Positions 51,853-61,327 are shown, counted from the stretch's first letter. The stretch is DNA of 64,000 bases from an uncultured Porphyromonadaceae bacterium (GCA_900544305.1 UQUV01000013.1:1-64000); one strand, 5' to 3'. The notes: generated by a model not told the origin, from the letters alone. Made by a program: numbers and translations.

Positions 51853-52461
51853 ATGTTTTCAGGAATTGTTGAGACAGCGGCAACGGTAGTTGCCTTGAGA
51901 AAAGAGGCGGGAAACCTTCACATTACATTGAAATGTGACTTTGCCGATGAGTTGAAAATTGATCAGTCGGTGGCACACAACGGTGTCTGCCTGACGGTTG
52001 TCGACCTGCCGGGCGACGGTACCTATACGGTTACTGCCATTCAGGAAACGCTCGACCGCAGCAATCTCGGACTGCTGAAGGTGGGCGACTTGGTGAATGT
52101 GGAACGCAGCATGCTGATGAACGGCCGTCTTGACGGACACATCGTTCAGGGACATGTCGACCAGACTGCCGTCTGCACGAATGTGGAAGATGCCGATGGA
52201 AGCCGCTACTTTACGTTTGAATACGAAGTGAAGCCGGAAATGGCACAGAAGGGCTATGTGACGGTGGAAAAGGGTTCGGTGACGGTGAACGGCGTGAGCC
52301 TTACGGTGTGCAACTCGCAGAAAAACAGTTTCCAGGTAGCCATTATCCCTTATACATTCGAACACACGAATTTCAAGACAGTTGAAAAGGACAGTGTGGT
52401 GAACATTGAATTTGACATCATCGGCAAATATTTGAGCCGTCTGATGGAGTTCTCAAGATAA
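51853..52461 (+). CDS. ribE: Riboflavin synthase alpha chain
   Basis: A 202-aa enzyme that joins two lumazine molecules to give riboflavin. It has two homologous lumazine-binding halves (MFSGIVETAATVVALR and GHIVQGHVDQTAVC) with NGVCLTV and NGVSLTV repeated in each. Length is normal. It is followed after 9 nt by a nitroreductase gene and then menA. The 213-nt upstream stretch does not show an FMN riboswitch. Confidence 0.95.
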   Translation: MFSGIVETAATVVALRKEAGNLHITLKCDFADELKIDQSVAHNGVCLTVVDLPGDGTYTVTAIQETLDRSNLGLLKVGDLVNVERSMLMNGRLDGHIVQGHVDQTAVCTNVEDADGSRYFTFEYEVKPEMAQKGYVTVEKGSVTVNGVSLTVCNSQKNSFQVAIIPYTFEHTNFKTVEKDSVVNIEFDIIGKYLSRLMEFSR

Positions 52462-52470
52462 GATACGAAA

Positions 52471-53010
52471 ATGAGCAGCATTTATGACCTGATAGCCGCC
52501 CGCCAGAGCGACCGTGGTTACGACGTGTCGCGGAAGGTGGAGCATGAGAAAATCGACCGGATTATAGAGGCGGGCCGCCTGGCGCCGTCGGCATGCAATT
52601 CGCAGCCGTGGCACTTTGTGGTGGTCGACGAGCCGGACAAATGCCACGAAGTGGCCGACTCTCTGGCTTCGATGGGGATGAACAAGTTTGCCTACGAGGC
52701 GCCTTGCTTCATTGTTGTCGTGCAGGAATCGCCCAATTTTACGGCCCGGCTCGGCGGATGGATCAAAAACAAGCATTTTCCGCTGATTGACTGCGGTATC
52801 GCCACTTCCAACATTACGCTGGCCGCTACCGAGGAAGGGTTGGGCAGCTGCATTTTGGGCTGGTTCGACGAGAAACGGCTGAAAAAAACGCTCGGCATTC
52901 CTTCGTCGAAACGCGTGCTGCTGGTCGTTGCGCTCGGCTATTCCTCCCAAAATCATCGCGAGAAATCGCGCAAGACTACGGAAGAAATAGCTTCCTACAA
53001 CCAATATTGA
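52471..53010 (+). CDS. Nitroreductase-family flavoprotein
   Basis: A 179-aa protein of the nitroreductase fold, which uses FMN and usually works as a dimer. It has the FMN-binding start IAARQSDRGYDV (variant of R-x-S-x-R), LAPSACNSQPWHFVVVD, and the C-terminal LGIPSSKRVLLVVALGY. The substrate is unknown (quinone, nitro-aromatic or other). It lies between ribE and menA with almost no spacing, so it is probably in the same transcript; a flavin-related context fits its cofactor. Confidence 0.85.
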   Translation: MSSIYDLIAARQSDRGYDVSRKVEHEKIDRIIEAGRLAPSACNSQPWHFVVVDEPDKCHEVADSLASMGMNKFAYEAPCFIVVVQESPNFTARLGGWIKNKHFPLIDCGIATSNITLAATEEGLGSCILGWFDEKRLKKTLGIPSSKRVLLVVALGYSSQNHREKSRKTTEEIASYNQY

Positions 53011-53011
53011 A

Positions 53012-53884
53012 ATGAACAGAACTGCTAAAAGTTGGATAGAGGCCACGCGCTTGCGCACGCTGCCGGTTTCGGTGGCAGGCGTTGTCGTGGCGTGCGGCTA
53101 TGCTGCCATGCACGGCGGCTTTCAGTGGCTGCCTGCCGTGTTGTGCTGCCTGTTTGCCCTGCTTGCGCAGGTGGCTTCCAACTTTGCCAACGAATATTAT
53201 GACTATAAGAACGGTTCCGACAAGAAGGGACGCGCGGGATTCCGCCGGGGAGTGACGGAAGGCGACATCATGCCCGGCGCCATGAAGCGTGCCACATTCG
53301 GCACGTTGGCACTGGCCTGCGTCGTAGGCTGCTGCCTGATTCCTTTCGGCGGCTGGAAACTTATCCCTGTCGGCATTGTGATTGCTCTTTTTGCACTCGC
53401 CTACAGTGCCGGGCCTTATCCTTTGTCGCGTATCGGTTTGGGCGATGTGGCCGTATTGCTTTTCTTCGGATTGGTTCCTGTTTGCCTGACATTTTATTTG
53501 CAGACGGGCTATGTGACCGACGATGTGGTTCGTGCCTCAATCTCTGTCGGACTGATGGGCGTGAACGTGCTGATTGTCAATAACTACCGTGACTGCGAAG
53601 ACGACCGTGCTGCCGGAAAGCGTACGACGGTGGTCCGTTTCGGACGGCCTGTGGCAGCCGCTGTCTATCTGCTTTTCGGAATAGCAGCCGTGGCGTTGAC
53701 CTTCGGCGTGTGGACAGAGTGGAAATTTGTGGCCGCTCCGTTGGTCTATCTGTTGCTGCATCTTACCACGTGGGCGAGAATACGCCGTTCCACCGGTGCC
53801 GCTCTCAATCCGCTGTTGGGTGCCACTGCCCGCAACATGCTGATTTATTCCCTGCTGTTGCTGATTGTCACCCTTGCCGGCTAA
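53012..53884 (+). CDS. menA: 1,4-dihydroxy-2-naphthoate polyprenyltransferase
   Basis: A 290-aa UbiA-fold prenyltransferase with about nine membrane helices and both Asp-rich sites: NEYYDYKNGSDKKGR and NNYRDCEDDRAAGKRT. It adds the prenyl tail to the menaquinone head group in the inner membrane; menaquinone is the quinone of anaerobic Bacteroidales. It starts 1 nt after the nitroreductase stop, so the two are translationally coupled. Confidence 0.9.
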   Translation: MNRTAKSWIEATRLRTLPVSVAGVVVACGYAAMHGGFQWLPAVLCCLFALLAQVASNFANEYYDYKNGSDKKGRAGFRRGVTEGDIMPGAMKRATFGTLALACVVGCCLIPFGGWKLIPVGIVIALFALAYSAGPYPLSRIGLGDVAVLLFFGLVPVCLTFYLQTGYVTDDVVRASISVGLMGVNVLIVNNYRDCEDDRAAGKRTTVVRFGRPVAAAVYLLFGIAAVALTFGVWTEWKFVAAPLVYLLLHLTTWARIRRSTGAALNPLLGATARNMLIYSLLLLIVTLAG

Positions 53885-53938
53885 GGATAGATATCACCAT
53901 ACGTTAATTTGTGTTAATTATTTGGGGTAATACTGTCG

Positions 53939-53946
53939 TACCTTTG
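53939..53946 (+). promoter_or_regulatory. Promoter box for the TonB receptor/DUF4249 operon
   Basis: TACCTTTG with predicted start near 53951, about 78 nt before the ATG at 54029. The -33 spacing is not canonical. Confidence 0.5.
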
Positions 53947-54028
53947 TTGTAGGTTTTAAATTACATAAATAAATTTGGAAAAGGTCGGTTGTGGCTGACA
54001 TTGTTTTCCGACTAATGAAATAAATGAT

Positions 54029-56257
54029 ATGAAACTCTATTGGCTGTCTTTTATGACAGGAGTTGTCTGCTTCAGTTCGTTTGCACAGACAACTGTGGAA
54101 AAGAAGGATTCCACGGATTTTCTTCCGAAGGGCGTAGTGCTTCCGGAGGTGGAGACTGTGGCCGGTGCTAACAGGCGTTCTGATGCCTCGACACTTGATA
54201 TGGGAATGTTGCAGATGGACAAGCAGCAGTTGTTGAGTCTGCCGTCGATGACCGGTGAACCCGACATTATCAAGGCTTTGGCTACTCAGCCCGGCGTTTC
54301 GGAAGGCGTTGAGGGATTTTCCGGACTGTATGTGCGTGGAGGCGGCAACGACCAGAACCTGATATTGCTCGATGGTGTGCCTCTTTATCAGATCAGTCAC
54401 CTTGGCGGTCTGTTTTCCTCTTTCAATACGGAAATAGTTGACAACGTCACTTTCTATAAATCGTCATTTCCGGCACAGTACGGCGGACGGCTTTCGAGTG
54501 TGGTGGACATTCGCACGGCTTCTCCCGACTTTGAAAACTATCACGGTGCCGCATCGCTGGGACTGACATCGGGTATGGTGCACCTGACAGGACCGATATT
54601 CAAGGGCAAGACGGCGTTTGATGTTTCCGTACGCCGCTCGTGGCTGGATGTGCTTTCCGTGCCTACGCTTGCCATCATCAATAAACTGAAGGACGAAAGT
54701 GCTGCCAAAACCATTGCACGATATGCCTTTACGGATGTCAATGCACGGATTGATCATCGCTTTTCCGACCGCAGCCGAATGTATATGAATGTGTATTGGG
54801 GCAATGACCTGATGAAATTCGGCGACGAAACGGAGGTTGGCAAAGATTACCCCGAAGGCTATAGTTTGGAACGGAATGTCGACAACCTGCGATGGGGAAA
54901 TACTTTGGCTTCAATCGGCTGGTGGTACAAATATAACGACTGGATGACATCGGAGATAACGGCTTCCTTTACGCGCTACAAATCGTTGTATAAGCGGGAA
55001 ATAATCTCCGAAGAATATCAGGATACGGACAATGCCTATCGCGAGGACCGCAATTCTGCGGACGACATTTCACTTTTTGCCCGTTGGAAATATTCGCGTT
55101 CCAACTACGATTTCCGTTTTGGCGGATATTTTCAGCACCATAATTTTTTGCCTTCCTATGGTACGTACCGTACGGAAAAGAATCAGGACATAAAAGACAT
55201 CACGTTTTCCGACTATCGTATTTTTGCCAACGAAGGCGGTGCTTATGCCGACTTCGCCTGGAATCCGCTTTCATGGTTAGGGCTGGATGCAGGTCTGCGC
55301 TATTCGGCAATACATATTTATGACCGGTGGGAAACTTCGCTTGAGCCGCGTTTCCTCGCCAATTTCCGCTTTATGCCGAATTTCAGTTTCAAGGCCGGCT
55401 ATGCGCGGATGGGACAATATGTGCAGCAGGTGAGCGACAGTTATGTGAACCTGCCTACCGACAACTGGATGCCGATGGGAAAGGATAACGGTCCGCTGAT
55501 CAGTGACCAGATTTCCGCCGGATTGTACTACGATTGGGAACGAGGCTATTCGTTCTCGCTGGAAGGCTACTACAAGTGGCTTGACGGCGTGGCGGAAGTG
55601 AATGAGGACTATGCCTATGGACACGACAAGATGGAAAACATCCTGTATGGAAAAGGACGTGTTTACGGCGGTGAGTTTACGGTGACCCGAAACGTGGGCA
55701 AACTTACCGGAAGTTTCAGCTACGGACTAATGTGGAACGACCGGAAAGTGGACGGCATCAATCATGGCGAATGGTATCCCGCAAAATTCGACACCCGTCA
55801 TAAAGTCAATCTTGTGGCAAGCTACAAACTCAATGACCGTATCGAGCTGAACGCTGCCTGGGTATTTGCTACGGGCAACCGTATGACTGTGCCAGTCGGA
55901 CTTTCTCAGGGATTTCAGGATACCGGTATTCCCGGATGGATAGCGCCGAGCGACTCGGATGACGAGAATTTGGGATTGCCTTATTATACGGGACGCAACA
56001 ATGTGCGCCTGCCGGCTTATCACCGTCTTGACCTTGGAGCATCGTTCACCCGACAGTTGAAGAAGGGCCGCAAGGGTGTGTGGCGTGTCGGGCTCTACAA
56101 TGCCTATTGCCGCATGAATCCGATTGTGGTGCGTACACGCAAGATGGTTGAGTATACGCCTTCCGGCGGAAACCACCAGCGGCCGTGGGATGTGACCTAT
56201 GAAACATTCTCCATTTTCCCTATAATTCCTAATGTGTCCTACACTTATTATTTTTAA
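54029..56257 (+). CDS. TonB-dependent outer-membrane receptor
   Basis: A 742-aa receptor: signal peptide (1-20), plug (GEPDIIKALATQPGVSEGVEGFSGLYVRGGGNDQNLILLDGVPLY and FPAQYGGRLSSVVDIRT regions) and a barrel ending YTYYF. Most DUF4249-linked receptors start with a carboxypeptidase-like beta domain; it is missing here, and only about 50 residues lie between signal peptide and plug. It imports a ligand with TonB energy; the partner lipoprotein follows after 6 nt. The ligand is unknown. Confidence 0.85.
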   Translation: MKLYWLSFMTGVVCFSSFAQTTVEKKDSTDFLPKGVVLPEVETVAGANRRSDASTLDMGMLQMDKQQLLSLPSMTGEPDIIKALATQPGVSEGVEGFSGLYVRGGGNDQNLILLDGVPLYQISHLGGLFSSFNTEIVDNVTFYKSSFPAQYGGRLSSVVDIRTASPDFENYHGAASLGLTSGMVHLTGPIFKGKTAFDVSVRRSWLDVLSVPTLAIINKLKDESAAKTIARYAFTDVNARIDHRFSDRSRMYMNVYWGNDLMKFGDETEVGKDYPEGYSLERNVDNLRWGNTLASIGWWYKYNDWMTSEITASFTRYKSLYKREIISEEYQDTDNAYREDRNSADDISLFARWKYSRSNYDFRFGGYFQHHNFLPSYGTYRTEKNQDIKDITFSDYRIFANEGGAYADFAWNPLSWLGLDAGLRYSAIHIYDRWETSLEPRFLANFRFMPNFSFKAGYARMGQYVQQVSDSYVNLPTDNWMPMGKDNGPLISDQISAGLYYDWERGYSFSLEGYYKWLDGVAEVNEDYAYGHDKMENILYGKGRVYGGEFTVTRNVGKLTGSFSYGLMWNDRKVDGINHGEWYPAKFDTRHKVNLVASYKLNDRIELNAAWVFATGNRMTVPVGLSQGFQDTGIPGWIAPSDSDDENLGLPYYTGRNNVRLPAYHRLDLGASFTRQLKKGRKGVWRVGLYNAYCRMNPIVVRTRKMVEYTPSGGNHQRPWDVTYETFSIFPIIPNVSYTYYF

Positions 56258-56263
56258 ACGGTT

Positions 56264-57229
56264 ATGTTGAAGAAACTATATATTGTACTGCTTGCGGCAA
56301 TCCTGTTGCCGTCGTGCTATTCTGAAATTGAGTTCGACAATCTGATGCCGGAACCGGTACCCGTCATCAATGCCGTGGCCAATCCCGATACGGTGGTGAT
56401 GGCAAGCATATCCCGTACCTACCGCTACGATGAATCGGTCGACGATTTGTTGATTCGCGATGCGGAAGTTTCGTTGTATGTCAACGACAAGTTCGTTCAA
56501 GACATGAAAGGAAAGGAATTTGACTGGGATTCGGGAACATTCTATCCGGGTTCTGACGCGGAGCTGCGGAAACATAAGTGGGTATATATGTCGGATTACG
56601 TGCCTCATGCCGGCGATAAGGTGGAAATCCGTGCTGCTACGCGTTATGGTGATGCCCGTGTGACGGATGTTGTGCCCCGTCAGGTGCCAGTTGAGTCGGT
56701 GGATGCGAAATTGCTGGACAATATAGAATCCTGGATGCGGTATGCGGCTGAATATACGATATGGTTCACGGATCCGGCCGGCGAAAAGAATTACTATCTG
56801 CTGACGGCGCTTGCGATTGCCAACAGTGCTGAGACTTCATACAGTCCGATGTATGTATATTATACCGACCCGCTTATTGTTTCGCAGAACAAGGACATAC
56901 TTGACGTGACCAGTGGCGATATCTGGAACGACTGGGGTTGTGTGTTCTCTGATGAAACAATTGACGGTCAGCGTTATGGTGTCCGTGTGAAGGAAGTGGA
57001 CAATTCTTTTGTCGTTACTCCAAAACGCCGGTTCTGCTTGCGCAGCATTTCGGAGGACTACTACAAGTATTTGCGCAGCATGTTCAAGTATCAGCAGCGC
57101 GAGGATTCCGAATTGGGCGGCTTGGGACTGAAAGAGCCGGTTGTCATCTATTCGAATGTGGAAGGCGGTACAGGGATTATGGCTTCACAGTATGTTTCAT
57201 TGTTCGACCGCGAACTCCCCGAGAAATAG
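56264..57229 (+). CDS. DUF4249-family lipoprotein
   Basis: A 321-aa lipoprotein with lipobox LPSC (Cys about 18) and a DUF4249 beta-rich body (PEPVPVINAVANPDTVVMASISRTYRY; VPHAGDKVEIRAATRYGDARVTDVVPRQVP). DUF4249 genes regularly follow TonB receptors in Bacteroidota and probably act as surface partners, in the way SusD does for SusC. The operon ends at a strong terminator. Confidence 0.8.
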   Translation: MLKKLYIVLLAAILLPSCYSEIEFDNLMPEPVPVINAVANPDTVVMASISRTYRYDESVDDLLIRDAEVSLYVNDKFVQDMKGKEFDWDSGTFYPGSDAELRKHKWVYMSDYVPHAGDKVEIRAATRYGDARVTDVVPRQVPVESVDAKLLDNIESWMRYAAEYTIWFTDPAGEKNYYLLTALAIANSAETSYSPMYVYYTDPLIVSQNKDILDVTSGDIWNDWGCVFSDETIDGQRYGVRVKEVDNSFVVTPKRRFCLRSISEDYYKYLRSMFKYQQREDSELGGLGLKEPVVIYSNVEGGTGIMASQYVSLFDRELPEK

Positions 57230-57249
57230 CGCTGGTATGAAATAAAAAC

Positions 57250-57289
57250 CGCCGCCGGACTATGTGGCTCTCCACACGGTCCGGCGGCG
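57250..57289 (+). terminator. Terminator between DUF4249 gene and folB
   Basis: CGCCGCCGGAC (57250-57260) pairs perfectly with 57279-57289, and TGTGG/CCACA extends the stem inside. A- and T-rich flanks suggest it serves both convergent operons. Confidence 0.8.
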
Positions 57290-57298
57290 TTGTTCTTG

Positions 57299-57652
57299 TT
57301 ACCATTCAACGGTTACTGCCGAAGGTGACACGCTGCCCGGAATAGGCGGTTTCTGTTTGGTAATGGTGATGCGTCCGCCTGTGACTTCGGGAAATTCCCG
57401 ACGGATGGCGTTGATGATGCGTCCTGCCACGTGTTCAAGCAGTTTCGACGGCGTTTTCATCTCCCTTTGTACAAGGGCGTAAAGTTCCGCGTAGTTCAGC
57501 GTGCCGTCGAGCTCGTCGGTCTGCATGGCCCGTTCAAAGGGATAGTCGACGGTGACCGATACGGTGAACCGGTTGCCTACGGTGCGTTCCTGTTCGAGGA
57601 CGCCGTGATAGGCATAGAAAGGCATGTCGTTGAGCGATATGGAGGTTTTCAT
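57299..57652 (-). CDS. folB: Dihydroneopterin aldolase
   Basis: A 117-aa FolB enzyme of folate synthesis that cleaves dihydroneopterin. It shows the N-terminal strand ISLNDMPFYAYHGVLEQERTVGNRF (with the YHGV motif), DGTLNYAELYALVQREM and the end GGRITITKQKPPIPGS. It forms octamers in the cytoplasm. Its ATG overlaps the stop of the upstream lipoprotein gene by 4 nt. Confidence 0.9.
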   Translation of the reverse strand: MKTSISLNDMPFYAYHGVLEQERTVGNRFTVSVTVDYPFERAMQTDELDGTLNYAELYALVQREMKTPSKLLEHVAGRIINAIRREFPEVTGGRITITKQKPPIPGSVSPSAVTVEW

Positions 57653-59073
57653 TGCTGTTCTTCTTTAGGTTCGGGAATATAGACATAGGCACCGAGGTCG
57701 AGGCCGCTTGCTTGCATGCGGTCATTGCCGAAGCGGTCGTAACGGGCATTCTCCGGGCAGAGAGCCGTGTTGCCTTTTCCTATGGCATCACTCTCGTCTT
57801 TCAGGCGGTAGTCGAAAACGTATTCTTCGCGGACGGTATAGAATTTCGGGTCGCCTCCCCAGGTGCAGGCAATGAAATTATTGTCGTCCTCGCCTTTGGA
57901 GCGGAGCAGGCAGTACTGCAATTTCACGTTGGAGCCGGCAAGGTCGCCGTGAGAGATGTCGGGGGTGTTTCCGTAGATGATACAGTTGTTGAACACCGCC
58001 TCCATCAGCGGGTTATCGTAAATCTGCTCGTCGGGCAGCACATAGCCTATGGTGATAATGGCACTGGTGATGGCATCAAACAGATAATAGTTGGCAAAGG
58101 TGCAGTTGTTGAACGCATGGCGGCCGCCTGTGAGGGTCACAACTCCATTGTTGGCATCGGAAAATTCGCAGCCTTCGGCATCAATCCAGCTGTGGCTGGA
58201 TGTGAGAACTGATGACGAGGAATTGTGAAGTACGGAGTTGAACAGGTGGAGTTTGCGCCGGTCGAGCACTCCGCAGGAGTCGGCTGTCACTCCGGTCGAC
58301 GAACCGCGCATGACCACATATGCCATTTCGTTGTCGAAACTCTGGCGTTCGAGCAGAATGCCGTCCCATTGGCCTGCCATCAGGTCGAAAGGAATGTCGC
58401 CTGCCACCTGGTCGAGGCGGTCGGCGCGCATCGTGATGGGGAGTGCCTGTTCGCCGATGGCTTTCAGCGTGCCCCGCACCTTTATCCTTCCCTTGTCATG
58501 GAAAAATACGGTGAGGCCGGCAGGAATGGTGAGCGTTGCCCCTTCCTCTACCACGATGCTGTCCATGATGCGGTAGGGGCGGTCGGTGGCAAGTGTCGTG
58601 TTTTCGGTGATATGCCAGTCGCGTATGGTGTAGGCGTTTTGTCCGGCTGCACGCAGCACGACGGTCTGTGTCACGCCGTTGGTCACGAAATTCAGATGTC
58701 CGAAAACGTCGAACGGGAGATTCTCCTCATTGGCGTTGACTTGCGCCTTGACAAATACATAGATGCTGTCCTGTCCGCGCACTTCGATATCGCGGAACTC
58801 TTCGCCGCTGCGTCCGTCGACATTCAGGAAGAACTGTGCGCCTTCCGGCGAATCGCTCATATAGATATGTTCGATGTTCAGTTGCTTTTTGTGTGGATTG
58901 TAGACAAGAAAGCGGCGTGTGCTGGTGTTCTCGTCCGTGAAAACGGTGTCGAAACTCACCGTGTCGGTCGAGAAATTCAGCAGGTCGCTGCTGCTTGTCG
59001 TGAATCCGTCTTCGATGCACGAACTCGCTGCAAGAGCCATCAGAGCGCATATGATAAAGAGTAGTCTTTTCAT
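57649..59073 (-). CDS. Lipoprotein with right-handed beta-helix-like body
   Basis: A 474-aa lipoprotein: signal and lipobox ASSC (Cys about 19), an N-terminal beta domain (LLNFSTDTVSFDTVFTDENTSTRRFLVYNPHKKQLNIEHIYM; GQDSIYVFVKAQVNANEEN), and a C-terminal beta-helix-like region (about 190-430) with short repeats of N, C and hydrophobic residues (VFNNCIIYGNTPDI, NCTFANYYLFD). The family is conserved in Bacteroidales and is named only by its structure. It is coupled to folB, which has no obvious functional link. Confidence 0.65.
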   Translation of the reverse strand: MKRLLFIICALMALAASSCIEDGFTTSSSDLLNFSTDTVSFDTVFTDENTSTRRFLVYNPHKKQLNIEHIYMSDSPEGAQFFLNVDGRSGEEFRDIEVRGQDSIYVFVKAQVNANEENLPFDVFGHLNFVTNGVTQTVVLRAAGQNAYTIRDWHITENTTLATDRPYRIMDSIVVEEGATLTIPAGLTVFFHDKGRIKVRGTLKAIGEQALPITMRADRLDQVAGDIPFDLMAGQWDGILLERQSFDNEMAYVVMRGSSTGVTADSCGVLDRRKLHLFNSVLHNSSSSVLTSSHSWIDAEGCEFSDANNGVVTLTGGRHAFNNCTFANYYLFDAITSAIITIGYVLPDEQIYDNPLMEAVFNNCIIYGNTPDISHGDLAGSNVKLQYCLLRSKGEDDNNFIACTWGGDPKFYTVREEYVFDYRLKDESDAIGKGNTALCPENARYDRFGNDRMQASGLDLGAYVYIPEPKEEQQ

Positions 59074-59160
59074 TTCTATGGTAACAATTTCCTAATATAA
59101 CGATGAAAATGTGGATTTTATTGCTTATCCAGTTGCTTGCGTATGTGTTGGAAAATTCTG

Positions 59161-59272
59161 TATCTTTGTAGAAGACAGGCGGCGGCTCGGCATTGTCAAA
59201 TTCAAGAACTTGTCCTTGTTTTTCATTGCACTCGCCTTGCGCTGTCTTTGTAGAAGACAGGCAGCGGTTCGG
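59161..59272 (+). repeat. Promoter-bearing direct repeat upstream of cvpA
   Basis: Two 28-nt copies (59163-59190 and 59245-59272; TCTTTGTAGAAGACAGGC then RGCGGYTCGG) lie 82 nt apart. The first is part of a TATCTTTG box (59161-59168) with TTG at 59137-59139, 21 nt upstream; the second reads TGTCTTTG. Either could start transcription of the 59309 gene. Confidence 0.65.
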
Positions 59273-59308
59273 TTGTGCCTGTAAATGTGTATATAAAAAA
59301 CGGAAGTT

Positions 59309-59818
59309 ATGGCATTTATTGATATTCTTATACTTGTGGTTACCGCTATCGGGGGAATTTTGGGCTTTATGAAAGGCATTATCCGCGGTGCTGGTACAGT
59401 GGTCGGTGCGTTGGCGGGTATTTTTGCCTGTCATGTTTGCGGTGACAAGACTTACGGGCTGTTGTTGCGCGGTGTGCCCGATGCCGCTGATTTTCCCGGA
59501 GCCCCTTATACGGGTACGATTTTGGCTTATATTCTGCTTTTTCTCGTCGTATATTTTGCCATTGTCATTCTTGCCGGTGTGATGTGCAAGGCAGTGCATG
59601 CTGCCCATCTGGCAATGGTCGACCGTGTGGGCGGTGCCGCTTTCGGTGTTTTCAAATATCTGTTGCTGTTAAGCGTGGCGCTCAACGGCATTTATGTCCT
59701 TTCGCCGACACTTTCCATTTTCCACACTTCCGGACTGATCGGCGGCGACTTTTTCAAACTGGTGATGAATCTTGCCCCCTGGGTATGGGGACTTGACATT
59801 TTCCCCGATTTGGGGTAG
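59309..59818 (+). CDS. CvpA-family membrane protein
   Basis: A 169-aa protein with four membrane spans and CvpA features (AFIDILILVVTAIGGILGFMKGIIRGAGTVVGALAGIF; VDRVGGAAFGVFKYLLLL). CvpA is needed for colicin V production in E. coli and for envelope-stress tolerance in several bacteria; the molecular role is unclear. Start fixed by the ATG at 59309; promoters lie in the repeats upstream. Confidence 0.85.
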   Translation: MAFIDILILVVTAIGGILGFMKGIIRGAGTVVGALAGIFACHVCGDKTYGLLLRGVPDAADFPGAPYTGTILAYILLFLVVYFAIVILAGVMCKAVHAAHLAMVDRVGGAAFGVFKYLLLLSVALNGIYVLSPTLSIFHTSGLIGGDFFKLVMNLAPWVWGLDIFPDLG

Positions 59819-59927
59819 ATTTTTAAATTGAGTTGTTTAAGGATAAATTTGAGTCGAATAGGGGCGTGTTTTGACCGGATGGGGACGGTTGCTTCCTGTG
59901 GCGATAGTCGCTTTTGGGGGGAATGTG

Positions 59928-59935
59928 TATCTTTG
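59928..59935 (+). promoter_or_regulatory. Promoter box for the 59952 gene
   Basis: TATCTTTG with predicted start near 59940, about 12 nt before the ATG at 59952. It excludes the in-frame TTG at 59871. Confidence 0.6.
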
Positions 59936-59951
59936 TAAAAAAAGAAAATAT

Positions 59952-61184
59952 ATGTGTTATTCGAAGGTATTTAAAAGAATTTTGACATTTTGTATTCTTA
60001 TTGCTTCAGTGTTTTCTGTTGTGGCTCAGGATTTGATTGTAACGAACAGCGGAGATACCTATAAAGTGAAAAATTTGGAGTTGGGACAGACTTCCGTGTT
60101 TTATACGCTCGCCGAAGATTCGACCAATGCCACATATCGTATGGATAAGTCGGAAATCCTGATTATTAAGTTTGAAGATGGCCGGACGATGACGATGAAG
60201 GATGCCGGTGCGGCTGTTTCCGCGCCTGCGGCTGTAAATCCGGCTGCTGCAAAATCGGTCAGCGAAGAAGCTGTGAAACAGAATGAAACGATGATACGCA
60301 ATCACAACCTCCGTTCTTTGGTTTACGAAGGAACGAAGCGAAAAGGCAAAGAAGCGAGTACGATGTTCCTTGCATTGGGCGTTAAACCGTCGAGTGCCTT
60401 GTACGACGGAAATTTGTCGGTACGTTTGGTTCCCGGTTATTTTAGTGCTCGTGACGAAAAGTTTGTACCTTATTCGGAGGTGGAATATTTCAGTGTCCTG
60501 GCGTTTTCTCCTTATTTCGTGACGGAATTGGAAAACCATACGGACAAGACTTTGTATGTGGATTTGGGAAATTCTTTCGTGATGCGTAATCAGGAATCTT
60601 CTCCCTATTATGTTCCGAGTGTGACGTCAAGCATGTCGAGTTCGACAGGCGGTGGAAGTGTTAATTTGGGTGCTGTAACCGGAGCAATGGGTATTGGAGG
60701 CGCGGTCGGAACGCTTGCCAGTGGTGTGAATGTAGGAGGCAGTTCAACCAGCGGGGAAGTGACGACGACCTATGCGCAGCGTGTGATTGCCATTCCTCCC
60801 ATGTCGGTCTATCGGTTGTCACCCGTATTGTTGGCAGCGAAAGGGCAGAGGATGTCTGACTATGTGGTGTGCGACAAACTGTCGGGATTTTCCGGCGATT
60901 GTGTGGACTTGTTTGTGAGCAAGAGCCTGCCGGGTATTCCGGAACTGAAAATTGGCGACAATCTGTTTTTTGATGAAGACGACGAGGTGTTTAATCTTTC
61001 TACTTTCTTCACCTATTCTTTCAGCGAATCGATGACGGAATCGCAAAAAATCAAGACAGACTACTATTTGAAGGAAATTCTTGGTGTCGGACGCTATAAA
61101 AAAGCCTTCTATTTTGACTTTTATATTACCAATGTCAACGACAGCTGGCATTCGATGCTTGTTTTTCCTGCTTTCAGAGAATAA
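59952..61184 (+). CDS. Secreted hypothetical protein
   Basis: About 410 aa. Signal peptide (MCYSKVFKRILTFCILIASVFSVVAQ), then a short beta domain of a type common in Bacteroidales secreted proteins (DLIVTNSGDTYKVKNLELGQTSVFYTLAED...MDKSEILIIKFEDG), an Ala-rich linker (about 95-125), and a larger beta domain (EKFVPYSEVEYFSVLAFSPYF) with a Gly/Ser-rich stretch (about 235-275). No family is recognised. The start is set by the promoter box at 59928. A GC-rich hairpin follows. Confidence 0.6.
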   Translation: MCYSKVFKRILTFCILIASVFSVVAQDLIVTNSGDTYKVKNLELGQTSVFYTLAEDSTNATYRMDKSEILIIKFEDGRTMTMKDAGAAVSAPAAVNPAAAKSVSEEAVKQNETMIRNHNLRSLVYEGTKRKGKEASTMFLALGVKPSSALYDGNLSVRLVPGYFSARDEKFVPYSEVEYFSVLAFSPYFVTELENHTDKTLYVDLGNSFVMRNQESSPYYVPSVTSSMSSSTGGGSVNLGAVTGAMGIGGAVGTLASGVNVGGSSTSGEVTTTYAQRVIAIPPMSVYRLSPVLLAAKGQRMSDYVVCDKLSGFSGDCVDLFVSKSLPGIPELKIGDNLFFDEDDEVFNLSTFFTYSFSESMTESQKIKTDYYLKEILGVGRYKKAFYFDFYITNVNDSWHSMLVFPAFRE

Positions 61185-61224
61185 TTTAAATCGAGGTGTC
61201 GATAAAAGGCTTGAGGCTGAAGGG

Positions 61225-61263
61225 CGGCGGTTTCCTGATGGAGGGGAGGCCGCCGTTCTTTTT
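61225..61263 (+). terminator. Terminator after the 59952 gene
   Basis: CGGCGG (61225-61230) pairs with CCGCCG (61250-61255), with further pairing inside (TTCC with GGGG), and TTCTTTTT follows. Confidence 0.6.
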
Positions 61264-61327
61264 GGGGCGTTCCGTGAGGAGGTGCTGATTTTTGGATGTG
61301 GATAGTGGCGAAGCCGTGAAAATTTCG

